Origin: Isochrysis galbana
Lineage: Eukaryota > Haptophyta > Isochrysidales > Isochrysidaceae
Assembly (NCBI GenBank): GCA_018136815.1
Contig: CM030935.1
Span: 4,382,159 to 4,446,158, forward strand
Direction of reading: 5' to 3'
Length of the DNA stretch: 64,000 bases
Positions within the stretch are counted from its first letter, which is position 1. Each line of letters starts with the position of its first letter. Both the position numbers and the translations under genes were made by a program. The notes below the pieces were generated by a model that saw only the letters and a program-made list of their open reading frames with translations, was not told where the DNA came from and did no database searches. Of the stretch, positions 30,618 through 39,452 are shown piece after piece.

Positions 30618-31560
30618 GCGCGTGTGTCTCAACGCGAGGAGAGCCATATGGAAACACGCCCTCGACGCGTGGTTCTGCCGGACCGGACTGGGCCGAGGGG
30701 CCGTCCTCTCTACAGTCCCCCCGAAGACGCTCACGCGGAGCATCAGAGGAAACCCGGCGCTGCCGACATTCTGGAAAGACGCCCTAACAAACTTCAGGGC
30801 ACTGAAGATAAACCGCTCGCTTCTCTCTAGGGAAGGAGCGCTCTCGCAGCCGCTGTGGCACAACGCACAACCGCCACGACCCCCCGCCGATAACCCGAGC
30901 CGCGTGGGTCAGCCTATGGGAATCTTTGCACACACATGTCGTGCACAACGTCTATAAAGACGCCAAATTCACCGAACCCTACACTAAAGAAGAGTGCGCG
31001 CAATATGTAGAACACCTCCCTGAGACCTTCCTCCACGCGGGGGCAAAAATAGATAAAAAGGAATTCTTAAACTCGTGGGAGTGCGTGGTTCGCCACGCCT
31101 CGAGACTCCTAGACAAAGCACAGGTAGACCCGCCACCGAACCCAGCCGCCTCTAGGACGCAACCGGAGCAAACGAATGGTGTAACCCCGCCGGAGAATGA
31201 GGCGAAGGAAGTCAAGGCGTCAGAAGACGACAAATACATCACTAAAATGAACAATATATGGGTATACACAAACACCAACTATCTAGGCGAAACCACAAAC
31301 ACCACCGAGGTAGCGAAACCGGGCGAAGAGAGAAGAGACACTCTGCCACACACCGGCCAAATGGGAAAGCGGGCTAAAAGGCCCGAAACACTTAGAATGC
31401 CCGCTAGCGGACGAATACACACTCAACGATAAAAAGCAACTACGACCAAATCACCGTGTCCGACATAACGAGAGAATACCTCAAGAGCGGCCCCAGCGCC
31501 AAACCGAAACCCCACAACCAGCCCGGGAAACGTGGGCTCGAAAGCTAGAAAGCTAGAACT
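30618..31560 (+). mobile_element. LINE remnant, same family as 6605-7753, frameshifted
   Basis: Starts with NARRAIWKHALDAWFCRTG, aligning from the middle of the 6605-7753 ORF. After a frame change near 30910 it continues LWESLHTHVVHNVYKD, AQYVEHLPETFLHAGAKIDK, and then YITKMNNIWVYTNTNYLGE. Further frame changes carry LINE-like sequence to about 31560. The RT core is absent. A 5'-truncated, dead copy. Confidence 0.8.
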
Positions 31561-31632
31561 GACCCAAGACGAGTGAATGCACGTGGCAAAACTCTACCGC
31601 GTGCGCGGTGAGACGATTAAGAAGTTTAAAAA

Positions 31633-31822
31633 AATCGATGTCGATGTCGTTCTCGCCGCCGTCCTCGCCCTCGCCCAAGCCCGCCTGCCCGCCTTCTTCC
31701 TCTGCTGACGGGCTTCAGCCCGTCAGCACCTCTGAAGTCATCTCCTCCGCCGCGCCTACCGCCGGCATGCCTCCCTCCTCATTGCCCTCAGGCCCTATGG
31801 GCCACTCCAATTCGTCAGATTG
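31633..31822 (+). repeat. Repeat family C, copy 2, with conserved reading frame
   Basis: Inverse copy of 16170-16350. Encodes MSFSPPSSPSPKPACPPSSS, then PSSLPSGPMGHSNSS, and here continues in frame to WMADEAVDPSADVIKLAANC before a stop at 31925. A perfect hairpin GCTGACGGGCT-TC-AGCCCGTCAGC lies at 31702-31726. Possibly the first coding segment of a DNA transposon. Confidence 0.7.
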
Positions 31823-32114
31823 GATGGCGGACGAGGCGGTAGACCCCAGCGCTGATGTGATAAAGCTAGCAGCTAATTGCCTGATTGATGCGTGTGAACG
31901 TGTGAACACAATATCAATACCATAAGCGTAGTATAGTAGGAGTAGAGAAAAGAGGAGACGCATGCAGCAGTCGTGGCTATAGATATGTGAGTGTGTGAGT
32001 CCGTGCGCGCATACGCGGGGTGCGCGCGCCGTGCGCGCCGCGCGCCGCGCCGCGCACGTCCCTTTTTGAGGTGGCTTTGGCCCCCGCCGAAAAACGGTGG
32101 CCACAAAGGAGGGA

Positions 32115-32190
32115 GTTTGAAACACGGTGAAAAACACTGTTTTTGACCTCCGAAAAAAAACACTGTTCCTGTGTTTCACAGCTAGGTGCC
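32115..32190 (-). repeat. AAACAGTGTTT repeat family, copy 1
   Basis: Read on the minus strand: AAACACAGGAACAGTGTTTT, then GGTCAAAAACAGTGTTTTTC and ACCGTGTTTC. The same order is present at 52745-52815 (plus) and, diverged, at 53165-53262. The repeated AACACTG/CAGTGTT words can pair with one another. Confidence 0.7.
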
Positions 32191-32519
32191 TAGCTGCCTA
32201 GACCTAGACCCCACTATCCACTATCTGAGCCAGGCCCGGGCCCAATTGTAGTGCACGTGGCGGGCCGGGCCCCGGAAACCGAAGAAAAAGGAATGAAGGG
32301 TGGAAGGGAAGGAGGTGGAGGAAAGGGAAAGGCGATGTCGGTAGAGAGGTAGAGTGACCTGGATCATAGTAGGTGTTAGCCTATCTTCAGATTTTTTTTG
32401 AGTACCAGTACCAGTAGAACAGATACTATTACTAGAGTACTAAAATTGTGGGTGTCAAACTCGTGCTGTCGGCGGCGGTGGCGGCAGCGGCCGGTGAGAG
32501 CGGGCGGAGGAGGGGGGGG

Positions 32520-32711
32520 AGGGGAGAGAAAGGGAGAGGAAGGGGGAGAGAGCAAGCGAGCGAGACAGGGAGGGAGAGAGGGAGAGAGGGAGAGAGGGAG
32601 GAGGGAGAGCGAGCGAGCGAGCGAGCGAGCGAGCGAGAGAGAGGGAGAGCGAGAGAGAGGGAGAGCGAGAGAGAGGGAGAGCGAGAGAGAGGGAGAGCGA
32701 GAGAGAGAGAG

Positions 32712-32781
<70 letters not shown>
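32520..32781 (+). repeat. (GA)n tract with GCGA and GGGA variants
   Basis: Purine tract ending 60 bp before the ATG of the next gene, on the coding strand; therefore probably in its promoter or leader. Arg/Glu repeat ORFs over it are artefacts. Confidence 0.95.
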
Positions 32782-32784
<3 letters not shown>

Positions 32785-32842
32785 GCTTTCCCTCTCCCGG
32801 AATCCCCGCCCGGCCGCCGCGCGCTTTCACCACTGATTCTCG

Positions 32843-35800
32843 ATGAGCTCATGGCTCTCTGAGCGAGCTGCCGCCGCTGCCGCCGCTGCGGCCAACGTCG
32901 CGAGCTCTGCAGCTCTTGCGGCTGAGGCAGCAGCGGCCGGTGCAAGCGGATCGCCTGCGCTCCTCTTCCGCGGCTTCGCCTCACCTGATGGCGCAGATGA
33001 AACCACAGAGAGCGAGTCAGCAGAGGGCCTCAGCGAGCTCCAGATAGCATACAAGAGGATCGCATCGCTCGAGGCGCGTCTCAAGGGCGCCACCGACGCA
33101 CGGCGCGCGTGGGGGCTGGAGGAGGCGGAGCTGAGAGAGGCAGTCGGGCTGCTCACTGCTGAGAACGACTCTCTCGGCGCAAGGCTCAAGAAAGAGAAGG
33201 AGAAACTGGCCAAGGCGAAGGAGGCGAAAAAGGCGGCGCAGGAGGCAGCTGAGGAGGCGAGGCAGCAAATCGAGGCGCTGCAGGTCGGGACTGACCAAAG
33301 CAGGGGAGGGGCTCCCGATGAGCGACCTCCAGTAGAGCTCGAGGCGGTCATGCCGGCGGCGGATGCTGTTCTCGGCGAGGCACAAGCCGCCAAAGAAGAG
33401 GCGGCCGCAAGCAAGGCGGCGGCCGCGGCGGCCGAGGCCCGCCTCGCCGAGCTCGAGGCCAAAGTGACCTCTGCCATTGAGGCGGCGCGCACGGAATCAG
33501 TAGCAGCCATCACAGCCGAGATGGAGGCTAGACTGGCAATGGAGCTTGCTGAGGCCAAGGCGGCCAGTGACGAGGCAAATGCGGCGAGGCACATGGCAGA
33601 GGCGGCGCTCTCAGCGGCCACCGCCAAGAGCGAGAGTTCAATGGCCGAGATGGACGCTTTGCGGGGGCGCGAAGAGCGAGCGCTCGGCGAGGCACAAGCC
33701 GCCAAAGAAGAGGCGGCCGCAAGCAAGGCGGCGGCCGCGGCGGCCGAGGCCCGCCTCGCCGAGCTCGAGGCCAAAGTGACCTCTGCCATTGAGGCGGCGC
33801 GCACGGAATCAGTGGCAGCCATCACAGCCGAGATGGAGGCTAGACTGGCAATGGAGCTTGCTGAGGCCAAGGCGGCCAGTGACGAGGCAAATGCGGCGAG
33901 GCACATGGCAGAGGCGGCGCTCTCAGCGGCCACCGCCAAGAGCGAGAGTTCAATGGCAGAGATGGACGCTTTGCGGGGGCGCGAAGAGCGAGCGCTCGGC
34001 GAGGCACAAGCCGCCAAAGAAGAGGCGGCCGCAAGCAAGGCGGCGGCCGCGGCGGCCGAGGCCCGCCTCGCCGAGCTCGAGGCCAAAGTGACCTCTGCCA
34101 TTGAGGCGGCGCGCACGGAATCAGTGGCAGCCATCACAGCCGAGATGGAGGCTAGACTGGCAATGGAGCTTGCTGAGGCCAAGGCGGCCAGTGACGAGGC
34201 AAATGCGGCGAGGCACACGGCAGAGGCGGCGCTCTCAGCGGCCACCGCCAAGAGCGAGAGTTCAATGGCGGATAAGGCGCAAGCGGAGAGGGTGGTGGCC
34301 GTGGCCGTAGCAGAGGCCGAGGCTTCGCGCGAAGAACTCCGGGTAGCTCAAGAGAAGCTGACAGAGGGATTAAGCCGCACAGAAGCTGCAGAGCGTGAGG
34401 TTGAGGCGGCAAACGCTGAGCGCGCCGCCTCTAAAATGGCTGCGGCTGAGTCGGCACGCCACGTGGAGCAGTTGCGGGAGGAGCTGCGATTGGCGACGGC
34501 TGCCATCTCTAGCGGACCAAAGGAGGTAGATGCGGCGGCCGCTGAGCGGATAAGGGTGATGGAAGCGGCGGCCGACGTGGAGCGAGAAGCGGCTGCAGCA
34601 GAGCGTGCACAAATGTGGGCCTTGTGCAACGACCTGCGTGGGCAGTTGGAGGAAGCAAAGCAGGCCACAAAGGCAGCGGAGGCATCACGCGAGGTGGCTA
34701 TCGCCGAGGCCGAGGCCGAACGAAGCCGGGCCGAGGCACAGCTTGAGGCACAAAAGTTTGAGGTTTGTGATTTGCAGGCCCAGCTCGAGGTGTCTAGGCG
34801 CTTGATTGAGCAAGGGGAGGCGGCCTTGGGTGCGGCGCGCGCCCAGCTTAATGTGGAGGCAGAAACGCGAAGAAGTGAAGTTGCAGATGCGGCTCGCAAA
34901 GCTCAGGAGGCGCTGGCCGAGTCCAGCGCCCAATATGAGGCCCGATTCAAAGAGCAGCAACAGACATTTGCCGCCGAAGCGCAAGCTAGGCTTGAGGAGG
35001 CGATCGCCTCGGCACGGAAAGCTGCGCTCGCGGAAGCCGCCGAAGACAAGGCGGCGGCGTTGGGCAAGGTGGAGGCTGCCGCAGCCGTGCGCTTGGATGA
35101 AGCGGTGCGCGCCGCCTTGGAGGGGGCGGAGACGACGACCAGGGATGCAAAAATTGAGGCTATCGCTGCTGCCGAAGCCAGAGCTGTACAAATGGCACGC
35201 GAGGAGGCGGAGCGTGAGCGGCTCCAGGCCGTCGCAGCGGCGGAGGCTTTGGCGGCGGAGCGACTCGAGGCCGAAGTGGCCGCTATACGACGATCGACGA
35301 TGGCGGAGGCGGAGGCCAGGTATAGGGAGGATTTGGCGGCGGCAGAGGCTGCGTTCTCCGAGCGGCTTGAGGCGGTCCTCGCCCAGAGGTTGGACGCGGC
35401 CATTTCTGCGGCGATGAACAAGGAGAGGGACGACGCTGGATGGGTCAGCGCTGATGCTGTTGCACTTGCTGAGGCTAAGGCAGCCGACGCGACCGAGGCG
35501 TCCGCCGTGGCCGCGGCTCGAGACGAGGAGCGGGCGGAGGCCGAGAAGCGGCTGTTTGAAGCGGTGGCGGCGGCCGAAGAAGCGGCGGCGGCACGGCTGA
35601 ACGAGGCCGTGGCAGCCGCACGCGAGGCTGCTTTCGCGGAGGCGGAGCGCCTGAAGGCGGCAGCAGTGACAACGGCCGAAGCCGCGGCGACTGCGAGGTT
35701 AGAGGAACGAGTTGCGGCAGTCAAGGATGCGGCGAGGGCTGCAGCAAGGGAAGAGAGCGATGCAACGGCTGCAATTAAGATGGCCAAGATTGAGGCTGCG

Positions 35801-37156
35801 ACAGCTGCTGCGCACAAGGCAGCCACTGCAGAGGCTGAGCGAGAGAAAGTGGAGGCGTTGGCATCCGTGGAGGCCATGACCGCCGCAAAGATTGAGGCAG
35901 CAGTGGCCGCAGCGCTCGAGGTGGCCCGAGCAGAGAACATCGTAGTAGTACGTTCGGCGGTGGAAGAGGCAGAGTTTCAGACGGCTCGTGAGGCCGAGGA
36001 GGTCCGCGTTATTGCGGTCCGCACGGCGGAAGAACGATGCCGGGAGACGGCCGCACGAGAGCAGCTAGCCGCCGTACGCGACGCAGTCGAACGATCACAA
36101 GCTGAAGCGGGCGAGAGATTCCAGCGAGCGATGGCCCAACTTCAGGTGGCTATTGAGGCCGCACGCGTGGATGCGGAGGCTCGTGAGGCTGCTGCCGCTG
36201 ATCAAGCCGCGGAGAAAGCACGGGCAGACGCACTTGCGGAGGCGGAAGCCCGTGTTGCTGCCGCGCTCAATGAGGCAGCTCAATCACGCAAGGCGCAAGA
36301 GCTTGCGGTGGCCGCGGCGAATGCTCGCTTGCTGGAGGTGGAAACGGCTCTAAGCAAGGCCCGGTTGGAAAAGAAGGTTATCAAGGAGGTCCCTGTGGAG
36401 GTTGTGCATGTGAAGGAGGTGGAGGTAGTGAAGGAGGTGCCTATAGAGGTGGTAAAGGAAGTGGAGGTGATCAAGGAAGTCCCTATCGAAGTCGTGAAGG
36501 AAATCCCGGTCGAAGTTGTGAAGGAGATTGAGGTGGTCAAGGAGATCCAGGTGGTCAAGGAAGTGCCGATCGAGATCGTCAAGGAAGTGGAAATTGTGAG
36601 AGAGGTGCCGACGGAGGTCGTCAAGGACGTTCCACTCCCAGAAGAGGTGGTCCGAGAGGTGCAGGTTGGCAGTGGGGAAGTCTGCGAGTCGGACGCCTCT
36701 TGCACGAGCCGCGCGCTTGCAATGGGCAGCTCATCAAAGGATCCTGACTTAAGTGAGGCAACATGTGACCACGGTCACTACGAAGCCACCTATGTGGTTG
36801 GCGAGAGGCATTGGCGGCTGCTTGAAGGAGAGTCAACTCAGTTAGCACTACGGCGGCTGTGTATCCGTGGCATAAGCTTAGAAGCGCGAATGGCTGCAGC
36901 TGTGGAAGCGCGACGGCAGTGGGGGTTGAAAGAGGCAGAGCTTTTGTCTCGCATTGACGCACTGGAGACGAGTGTCCGCGAGGCAGATGCAGACGAGTTT
37001 GCAGCATTGAAGCTGTTACTGGAGGACCTACCTACCTCACACCGCGTGCAAGCGGGCGTGATACAGCTGATGGACGAGGCTTACCGAGTGGCAAGGGAGT
37101 GGCAGGCTATTGTAGAGCGGGCAATGAGCGGCGAGGGCGCGCGGTCGAGCAATTGA
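32843..37156 (+). CDS. Giant Ala/Glu-rich coiled-coil protein with 104-residue tandem repeats and KEVPVEVV repeats
   Basis: 1437 codons from an ATG at 32843. Poly-Ala N-terminus, then a motif SLEARLKGATDARRAWGLEE near residue 74. Residues ~177-475 are three copies of a 104-residue unit (GEAQAAKEEAAASKAAAAAA...) from nearly perfect 312-bp DNA repeats. Coiled coil continues to ~1175. Residues ~1178-1270 are a Val/Glu/Lys repeat of type KEVPIEVVKEVEVVKE, predicted to be extended rather than helical. The last ~160 residues contain SLEARMAAAVEARRQWGLKE near residue 1344, a second copy of the N-terminal motif. No catalytic domain. A cytoskeletal or organelle scaffold role is a guess. No intron needed. 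Confidence 0.82.
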   Translation: MSSWLSERAAAAAAAAANVASSAALAAEAAAAGASGSPALLFRGFASPDGADETTESESAEGLSELQIAYKRIASLEARLKGATDARRAWGLEEAELREAVGLLTAENDSLGARLKKEKEKLAKAKEAKKAAQEAAEEARQQIEALQVGTDQSRGGAPDERPPVELEAVMPAADAVLGEAQAAKEEAAASKAAAAAAEARLAELEAKVTSAIEAARTESVAAITAEMEARLAMELAEAKAASDEANAARHMAEAALSAATAKSESSMAEMDALRGREERALGEAQAAKEEAAASKAAAAAAEARLAELEAKVTSAIEAARTESVAAITAEMEARLAMELAEAKAASDEANAARHMAEAALSAATAKSESSMAEMDALRGREERALGEAQAAKEEAAASKAAAAAAEARLAELEAKVTSAIEAARTESVAAITAEMEARLAMELAEAKAASDEANAARHTAEAALSAATAKSESSMADKAQAERVVAVAVAEAEASREELRVAQEKLTEGLSRTEAAEREVEAANAERAASKMAAAESARHVEQLREELRLATAAISSGPKEVDAAAAERIRVMEAAADVEREAAAAERAQMWALCNDLRGQLEEAKQATKAAEASREVAIAEAEAERSRAEAQLEAQKFEVCDLQAQLEVSRRLIEQGEAALGAARAQLNVEAETRRSEVADAARKAQEALAESSAQYEARFKEQQQTFAAEAQARLEEAIASARKAALAEAAEDKAAALGKVEAAAAVRLDEAVRAALEGAETTTRDAKIEAIAAAEARAVQMAREEAERERLQAVAAAEALAAERLEAEVAAIRRSTMAEAEARYREDLAAAEAAFSERLEAVLAQRLDAAISAAMNKERDDAGWVSADAVALAEAKAADATEASAVAAARDEERAEAEKRLFEAVAAAEEAAAARLNEAVAAAREAAFAEAERLKAAAVTTAEAAATARLEERVAAVKDAARAAAREESDATAAIKMAKIEAATAAAHKAATAEAEREKVEALASVEAMTAAKIEAAVAAALEVARAENIVVVRSAVEEAEFQTAREAEEVRVIAVRTAEERCRETAAREQLAAVRDAVERSQAEAGERFQRAMAQLQVAIEAARVDAEAREAAAADQAAEKARADALAEAEARVAAALNEAAQSRKAQELAVAAANARLLEVETALSKARLEKKVIKEVPVEVVHVKEVEVVKEVPIEVVKEVEVIKEVPIEVVKEIPVEVVKEIEVVKEIQVVKEVPIEIVKEVEIVREVPTEVVKDVPLPEEVVREVQVGSGEVCESDASCTSRALAMGSSSKDPDLSEATCDHGHYEATYVVGERHWRLLEGESTQLALRRLCIRGISLEARMAAAVEARRQWGLKEAELLSRIDALETSVREADADEFAALKLLLEDLPTSHRVQAGVIQLMDEAYRVAREWQAIVERAMSGEGARSSN
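33371..34270 (+). repeat. 312-bp coding tandem repeat, three copies
   Basis: Units start at 33371, 33683 and 33995, each 312 bp (104 codons) and differing at only a few positions (e.g. AGTAGCAGCC against AGTGGCAGCC; ACATGGCA against ACACGGCA). Near-identity implies recent amplification or ongoing conversion. Confidence 0.95.
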
Positions 37157-37971
37157 GGGCAAATCGAACGTCGGTGCATGGAAAGGCATGAGCGTGAGTC
37201 GGTTGGTCAACCTAGGGCCTCAACCCTCATGGATGCCCTAGCTTTCCACATGACGCTCCGCTTGCCGTTTCTTCTCAGTGCTCCACTAGGTTCAGTGCCG
37301 TCACGTTCGAACTTCGCAGTGCGATGGGGGGCATTTCCATTTTTGCCTGCTTATTTGTTTTTTGGGACTCTTCCCCCCTTTCTTGCCCTTCCTCGCTTCA
37401 CGCGTTCCGCTTCCCGATTCCCAAACTTCAGCGCAGTCAACGGCGGGAGCGGGCTCGTTTTGTTGTCAAATAATCAAATTAGCCTCTGTCTTTTTCGTAC
37501 CATCGTGTTATCGAGATGCCGATGTGTAATGTAAGAATCTTGTGATGCGAAGCTCGTGTACAATGATCACCCCTCGATCCAAGCATAAAAAGTAAAAAGG
37601 CGGCTTGCCGTCATCCCGTACCACGCCCTCCGCCCGTGGAGGTTGCACGCCTTGCATCCCCAGGGATACGATACGTACGGGTACGGGGGGGTTCTACACC
37701 ATTTTTAATAATAGTAGTACATAATACAACACACGACGTTCTTCCACTTCCACACTTTACGGACAAAGGTACCCAGCTTCCAGCTTTGTAGGACCAGTCC
37801 TACAATGTAGGACGGAATTGCCCACGTGTAAACACAAGCATTCGGTGGTATTCTGGCCTAACCATGGGGTTTTGGCTTACTTTGTGGATGTTCTCTTGAA
37901 GTTGTTCTAGAGCACCAAAGCATCATTCCCTCAGAGCTTCGTATTTTCGCTTGCGCAAAAAACTTCATAAT
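37157..37971. other. Spacer downstream of the giant coiled-coil gene
   Basis: No gene supported. Ends with the three-arm motif at 37788-37813 and the start of inverted repeat A. Confidence 0.45.
37788..37813 (-). repeat. Three-arm GTCCT motif, arm variant TAC
   Basis: On the minus strand GTCCTAC-ATT-GTAGGAC-TG-GTCCTAC. Geometry identical to 17793 and 27558. The flank GGAATT followed by CACGTGTA resembles the flank of the 17196 copy. Confidence 0.85.
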
Positions 37972-38050
37972 GTTAATATTCTTACCGCACTCGCGGCGAA
38001 TGGAACCACTACCTACACGTAGTATACTTTCTACACCCCCACTCCCCCAG
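37972..38050 (-). repeat. Dispersed repeat family A, inverted fragment
   Basis: Reverse complement of ~15225-15320: AGTGGGGGTGTAGAAAGTAT, then GGTAGTGGTTCCATTCGCCG and CGAGTGCGGTAAGAATATTA. Confidence 0.8.
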
Positions 38051-38507
38051 CCCCCCCCCCCCCGCGGGGATGCCGTGCGTGCGCATTGAAGTTTCCGCAC
38101 GCCGTCACGGATGCGCATAAAAGGGTTTCGGCAGGCGCACGCCGTGTGCATGATGAGATTTCGCCAGAGCATCGGCCCGTGCCATCCGAGTCCACCTTCT
38201 TCTCGAAGAGCACAAAGTTGACGTACATGCGGCCATTCTTGTCGTGCTTGGTCAGCTCGTGCTTGGCCAAAAAGTAGAAGCGGCACTCACGCTTCGTCAC
38301 AGGGACGTGGCGGGTCGGGCGCGCACCCTCCGCTTCTTCCTCCGCTTCTTCCTCCGCTTCTTCCTCCGCTTCTTCTGGCTGAGGCGGAACTTCGGCTTCC
38401 TCGGCGACAGGGCGCGGCGGACCCTCCGCTTGGGCTCGAGAGGCGGCACGCTTGGTCTTTTTGGCCGGGACGCTTGGCGACCTCGCGCGCGGACGCTTCT
38501 TCTTCAT
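38031..38507 (-). CDS. Lysine/glutamate-rich ORF, probably an exon
   Basis: The frame is open from ~38625 (stop) with coding-like sequence SEEESEEDTLRTLKELKATI upstream of the ATG at 38507, so the real start may be in an upstream exon. After the ATG: a basic KKKRPRARSPS segment, EEAEEEAEEEAEEEAEG coded by a 12-bp repeat, then KRECRFYFLAKHELTKHDKN and RMYVNFVLFEKKVDSDG, which look globular. The last ~45 codons enter repeat sequence. Nuclear basic/acidic protein of unknown role; low certainty. Confidence 0.35.
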   Translation of the reverse strand: MKKKRPRARSPSVPAKKTKRAASRAQAEGPPRPVAEEAEVPPQPEEAEEEAEEEAEEEAEGARPTRHVPVTKRECRFYFLAKHELTKHDKNGRMYVNFVLFEKKVDSDGTGRCSGEISSCTRRAPAETLLCASVTACGNFNAHARHPRGGGGAGGVGV

Positions 38508-38622
38508 CTGCGACTCGAGCCGCTTAATGGTCGCCTTGAGCTCCTTCAGGGTGCGGAGAGTGTCCTCCTCCGACTCCTCCTCGGATATTAATACCTTGTT
38601 AATACTTTTCGGGCTGCGCCCC

Positions 38623-38675
38623 TATTTACATAGAGGTAAATACTGTTCTTTCCACTATTTACATAGAGGTAAATA
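38623..38675 (+). repeat. Tandem inverted repeats TATTTAC-ATAGAG-GTAAATA
   Basis: Two identical copies of the 20-bp hairpin (38623-38642 and 38656-38675), separated by 13 nt. Followed by AGATAG-CCTA-CTATCT-AGATAG (~38691-38712). The arm/arm'/arm layout recalls the GTCCT motifs. Confidence 0.85.
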
Positions 38676-38736
38676 GTGCATTTCGCGGGTAGATAGCCTA
38701 CTATCTAGATAGTTGTCTAATATATTCACAGTCTTA

Positions 38737-39180
38737 GCACGCACGGCGCCCCCGCGGGGGGGGGCCGATGCACATCGCGCCGTGCCCATGCACGGCGTGC
38801 ACAATGTGATTGCAAGTCATCACACGTGCTGCGTAAAGAAACGTCTCTTATATTGCACGTTTACGTAGTTGTGGGCCTTAGGTGGTACGCAGAGGGGAAA
38901 AGTCGGCATGCGCACGCACGGCGTCTCCGCGGGGGGACCGATGCACATCGCGCCGTGCCCAATGCACGGCGTGCACAATGTGATTGCAAGTCATCACCAT
39001 CACAGGTGCTCCGTGAGAAATATCTATTGAACTGCATGTTTATGTAGTTGTCGGCCTTAGAGGAAACGCAGAGGAAAAGCGTTTGCATGCGCACGCACGG
39101 CGTCCCCGCGGGGGAACATGCACCGCAGGGAAAGCAGAGAAAAAAGTTGTTATGCCCACGCACGGCTAGCCCTTATTTAA
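38737..39180 (+). repeat. Satellite array with nested palindromes, locus 2
   Basis: Units at 38737, 38912 and 39091 (periods 175 and 179), related to 18810-19400. The first unit has outer arms GCACGGCGC/GCGCCGTGC (38741-38749, 38777-38785) enclosing CCCCGCGGGG and GATG-CA-CATC, i.e. a T-shaped fold. The second has the same layout at 38916-38958. As at locus 1, the array is followed by AATTTTAAAATA and dispersed element D. Confidence 0.85.
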
Positions 39181-39214
39181 TTTTAAAATACTGATATATA
39201 CATAACTATGGACA

Positions 39215-39452
39215 TTTGATCGCTCAATTCGACTGATGCCCCACAATTGACGGAACGACACCTTGTGGCCGGGGCCACGGGCCGTGTGGCGCGACGCGGG
39301 TCGCGCTCACCTGCTCGGCCTCTGATGGCGGGCGCGGTCGCTTCAACAGCGACTGCTCCATGGGGGCTGGGGGGCCGCCCTCGGCGGGGGGCCCGGAGGA
39401 GAGGAGGGGAGCGGCGGCGCGCTTCATGGCAACTGACTATAAAGTTAGTTGA
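39215..39452 (-). mobile_element. Dispersed element D, copy 2, shortest form with complete small ORF
   Basis: Minus strand: AACTAAC-TTTATA-GTCAGTT (39431-39450), then an ATG at 39427 opening a 67-codon ORF to 39224 that starts MKRAAAPLLSSGPPAEGG. It contains KRPRPPSEAEQVSATRVAPH and ends GVVPSIVGHQSN. It lacks the insert of copy 1. The ORF is preserved between copies, although flanks differ. Confidence 0.7.

Noticed and set aside
32827..34251. 474-codon minus-strand ORF opposite the giant coiled coil
   Set aside because: Shadow of the Ala/Glu-rich plus-strand gene; Ala/Ser composition mirrors its codons.
38741..38785. Viral terminal repeat
   Set aside because: The T-shaped palindrome recalls some viral ends, but it is internal, tandemly repeated, and no replication or capsid gene is nearby; only the shape is comparable.
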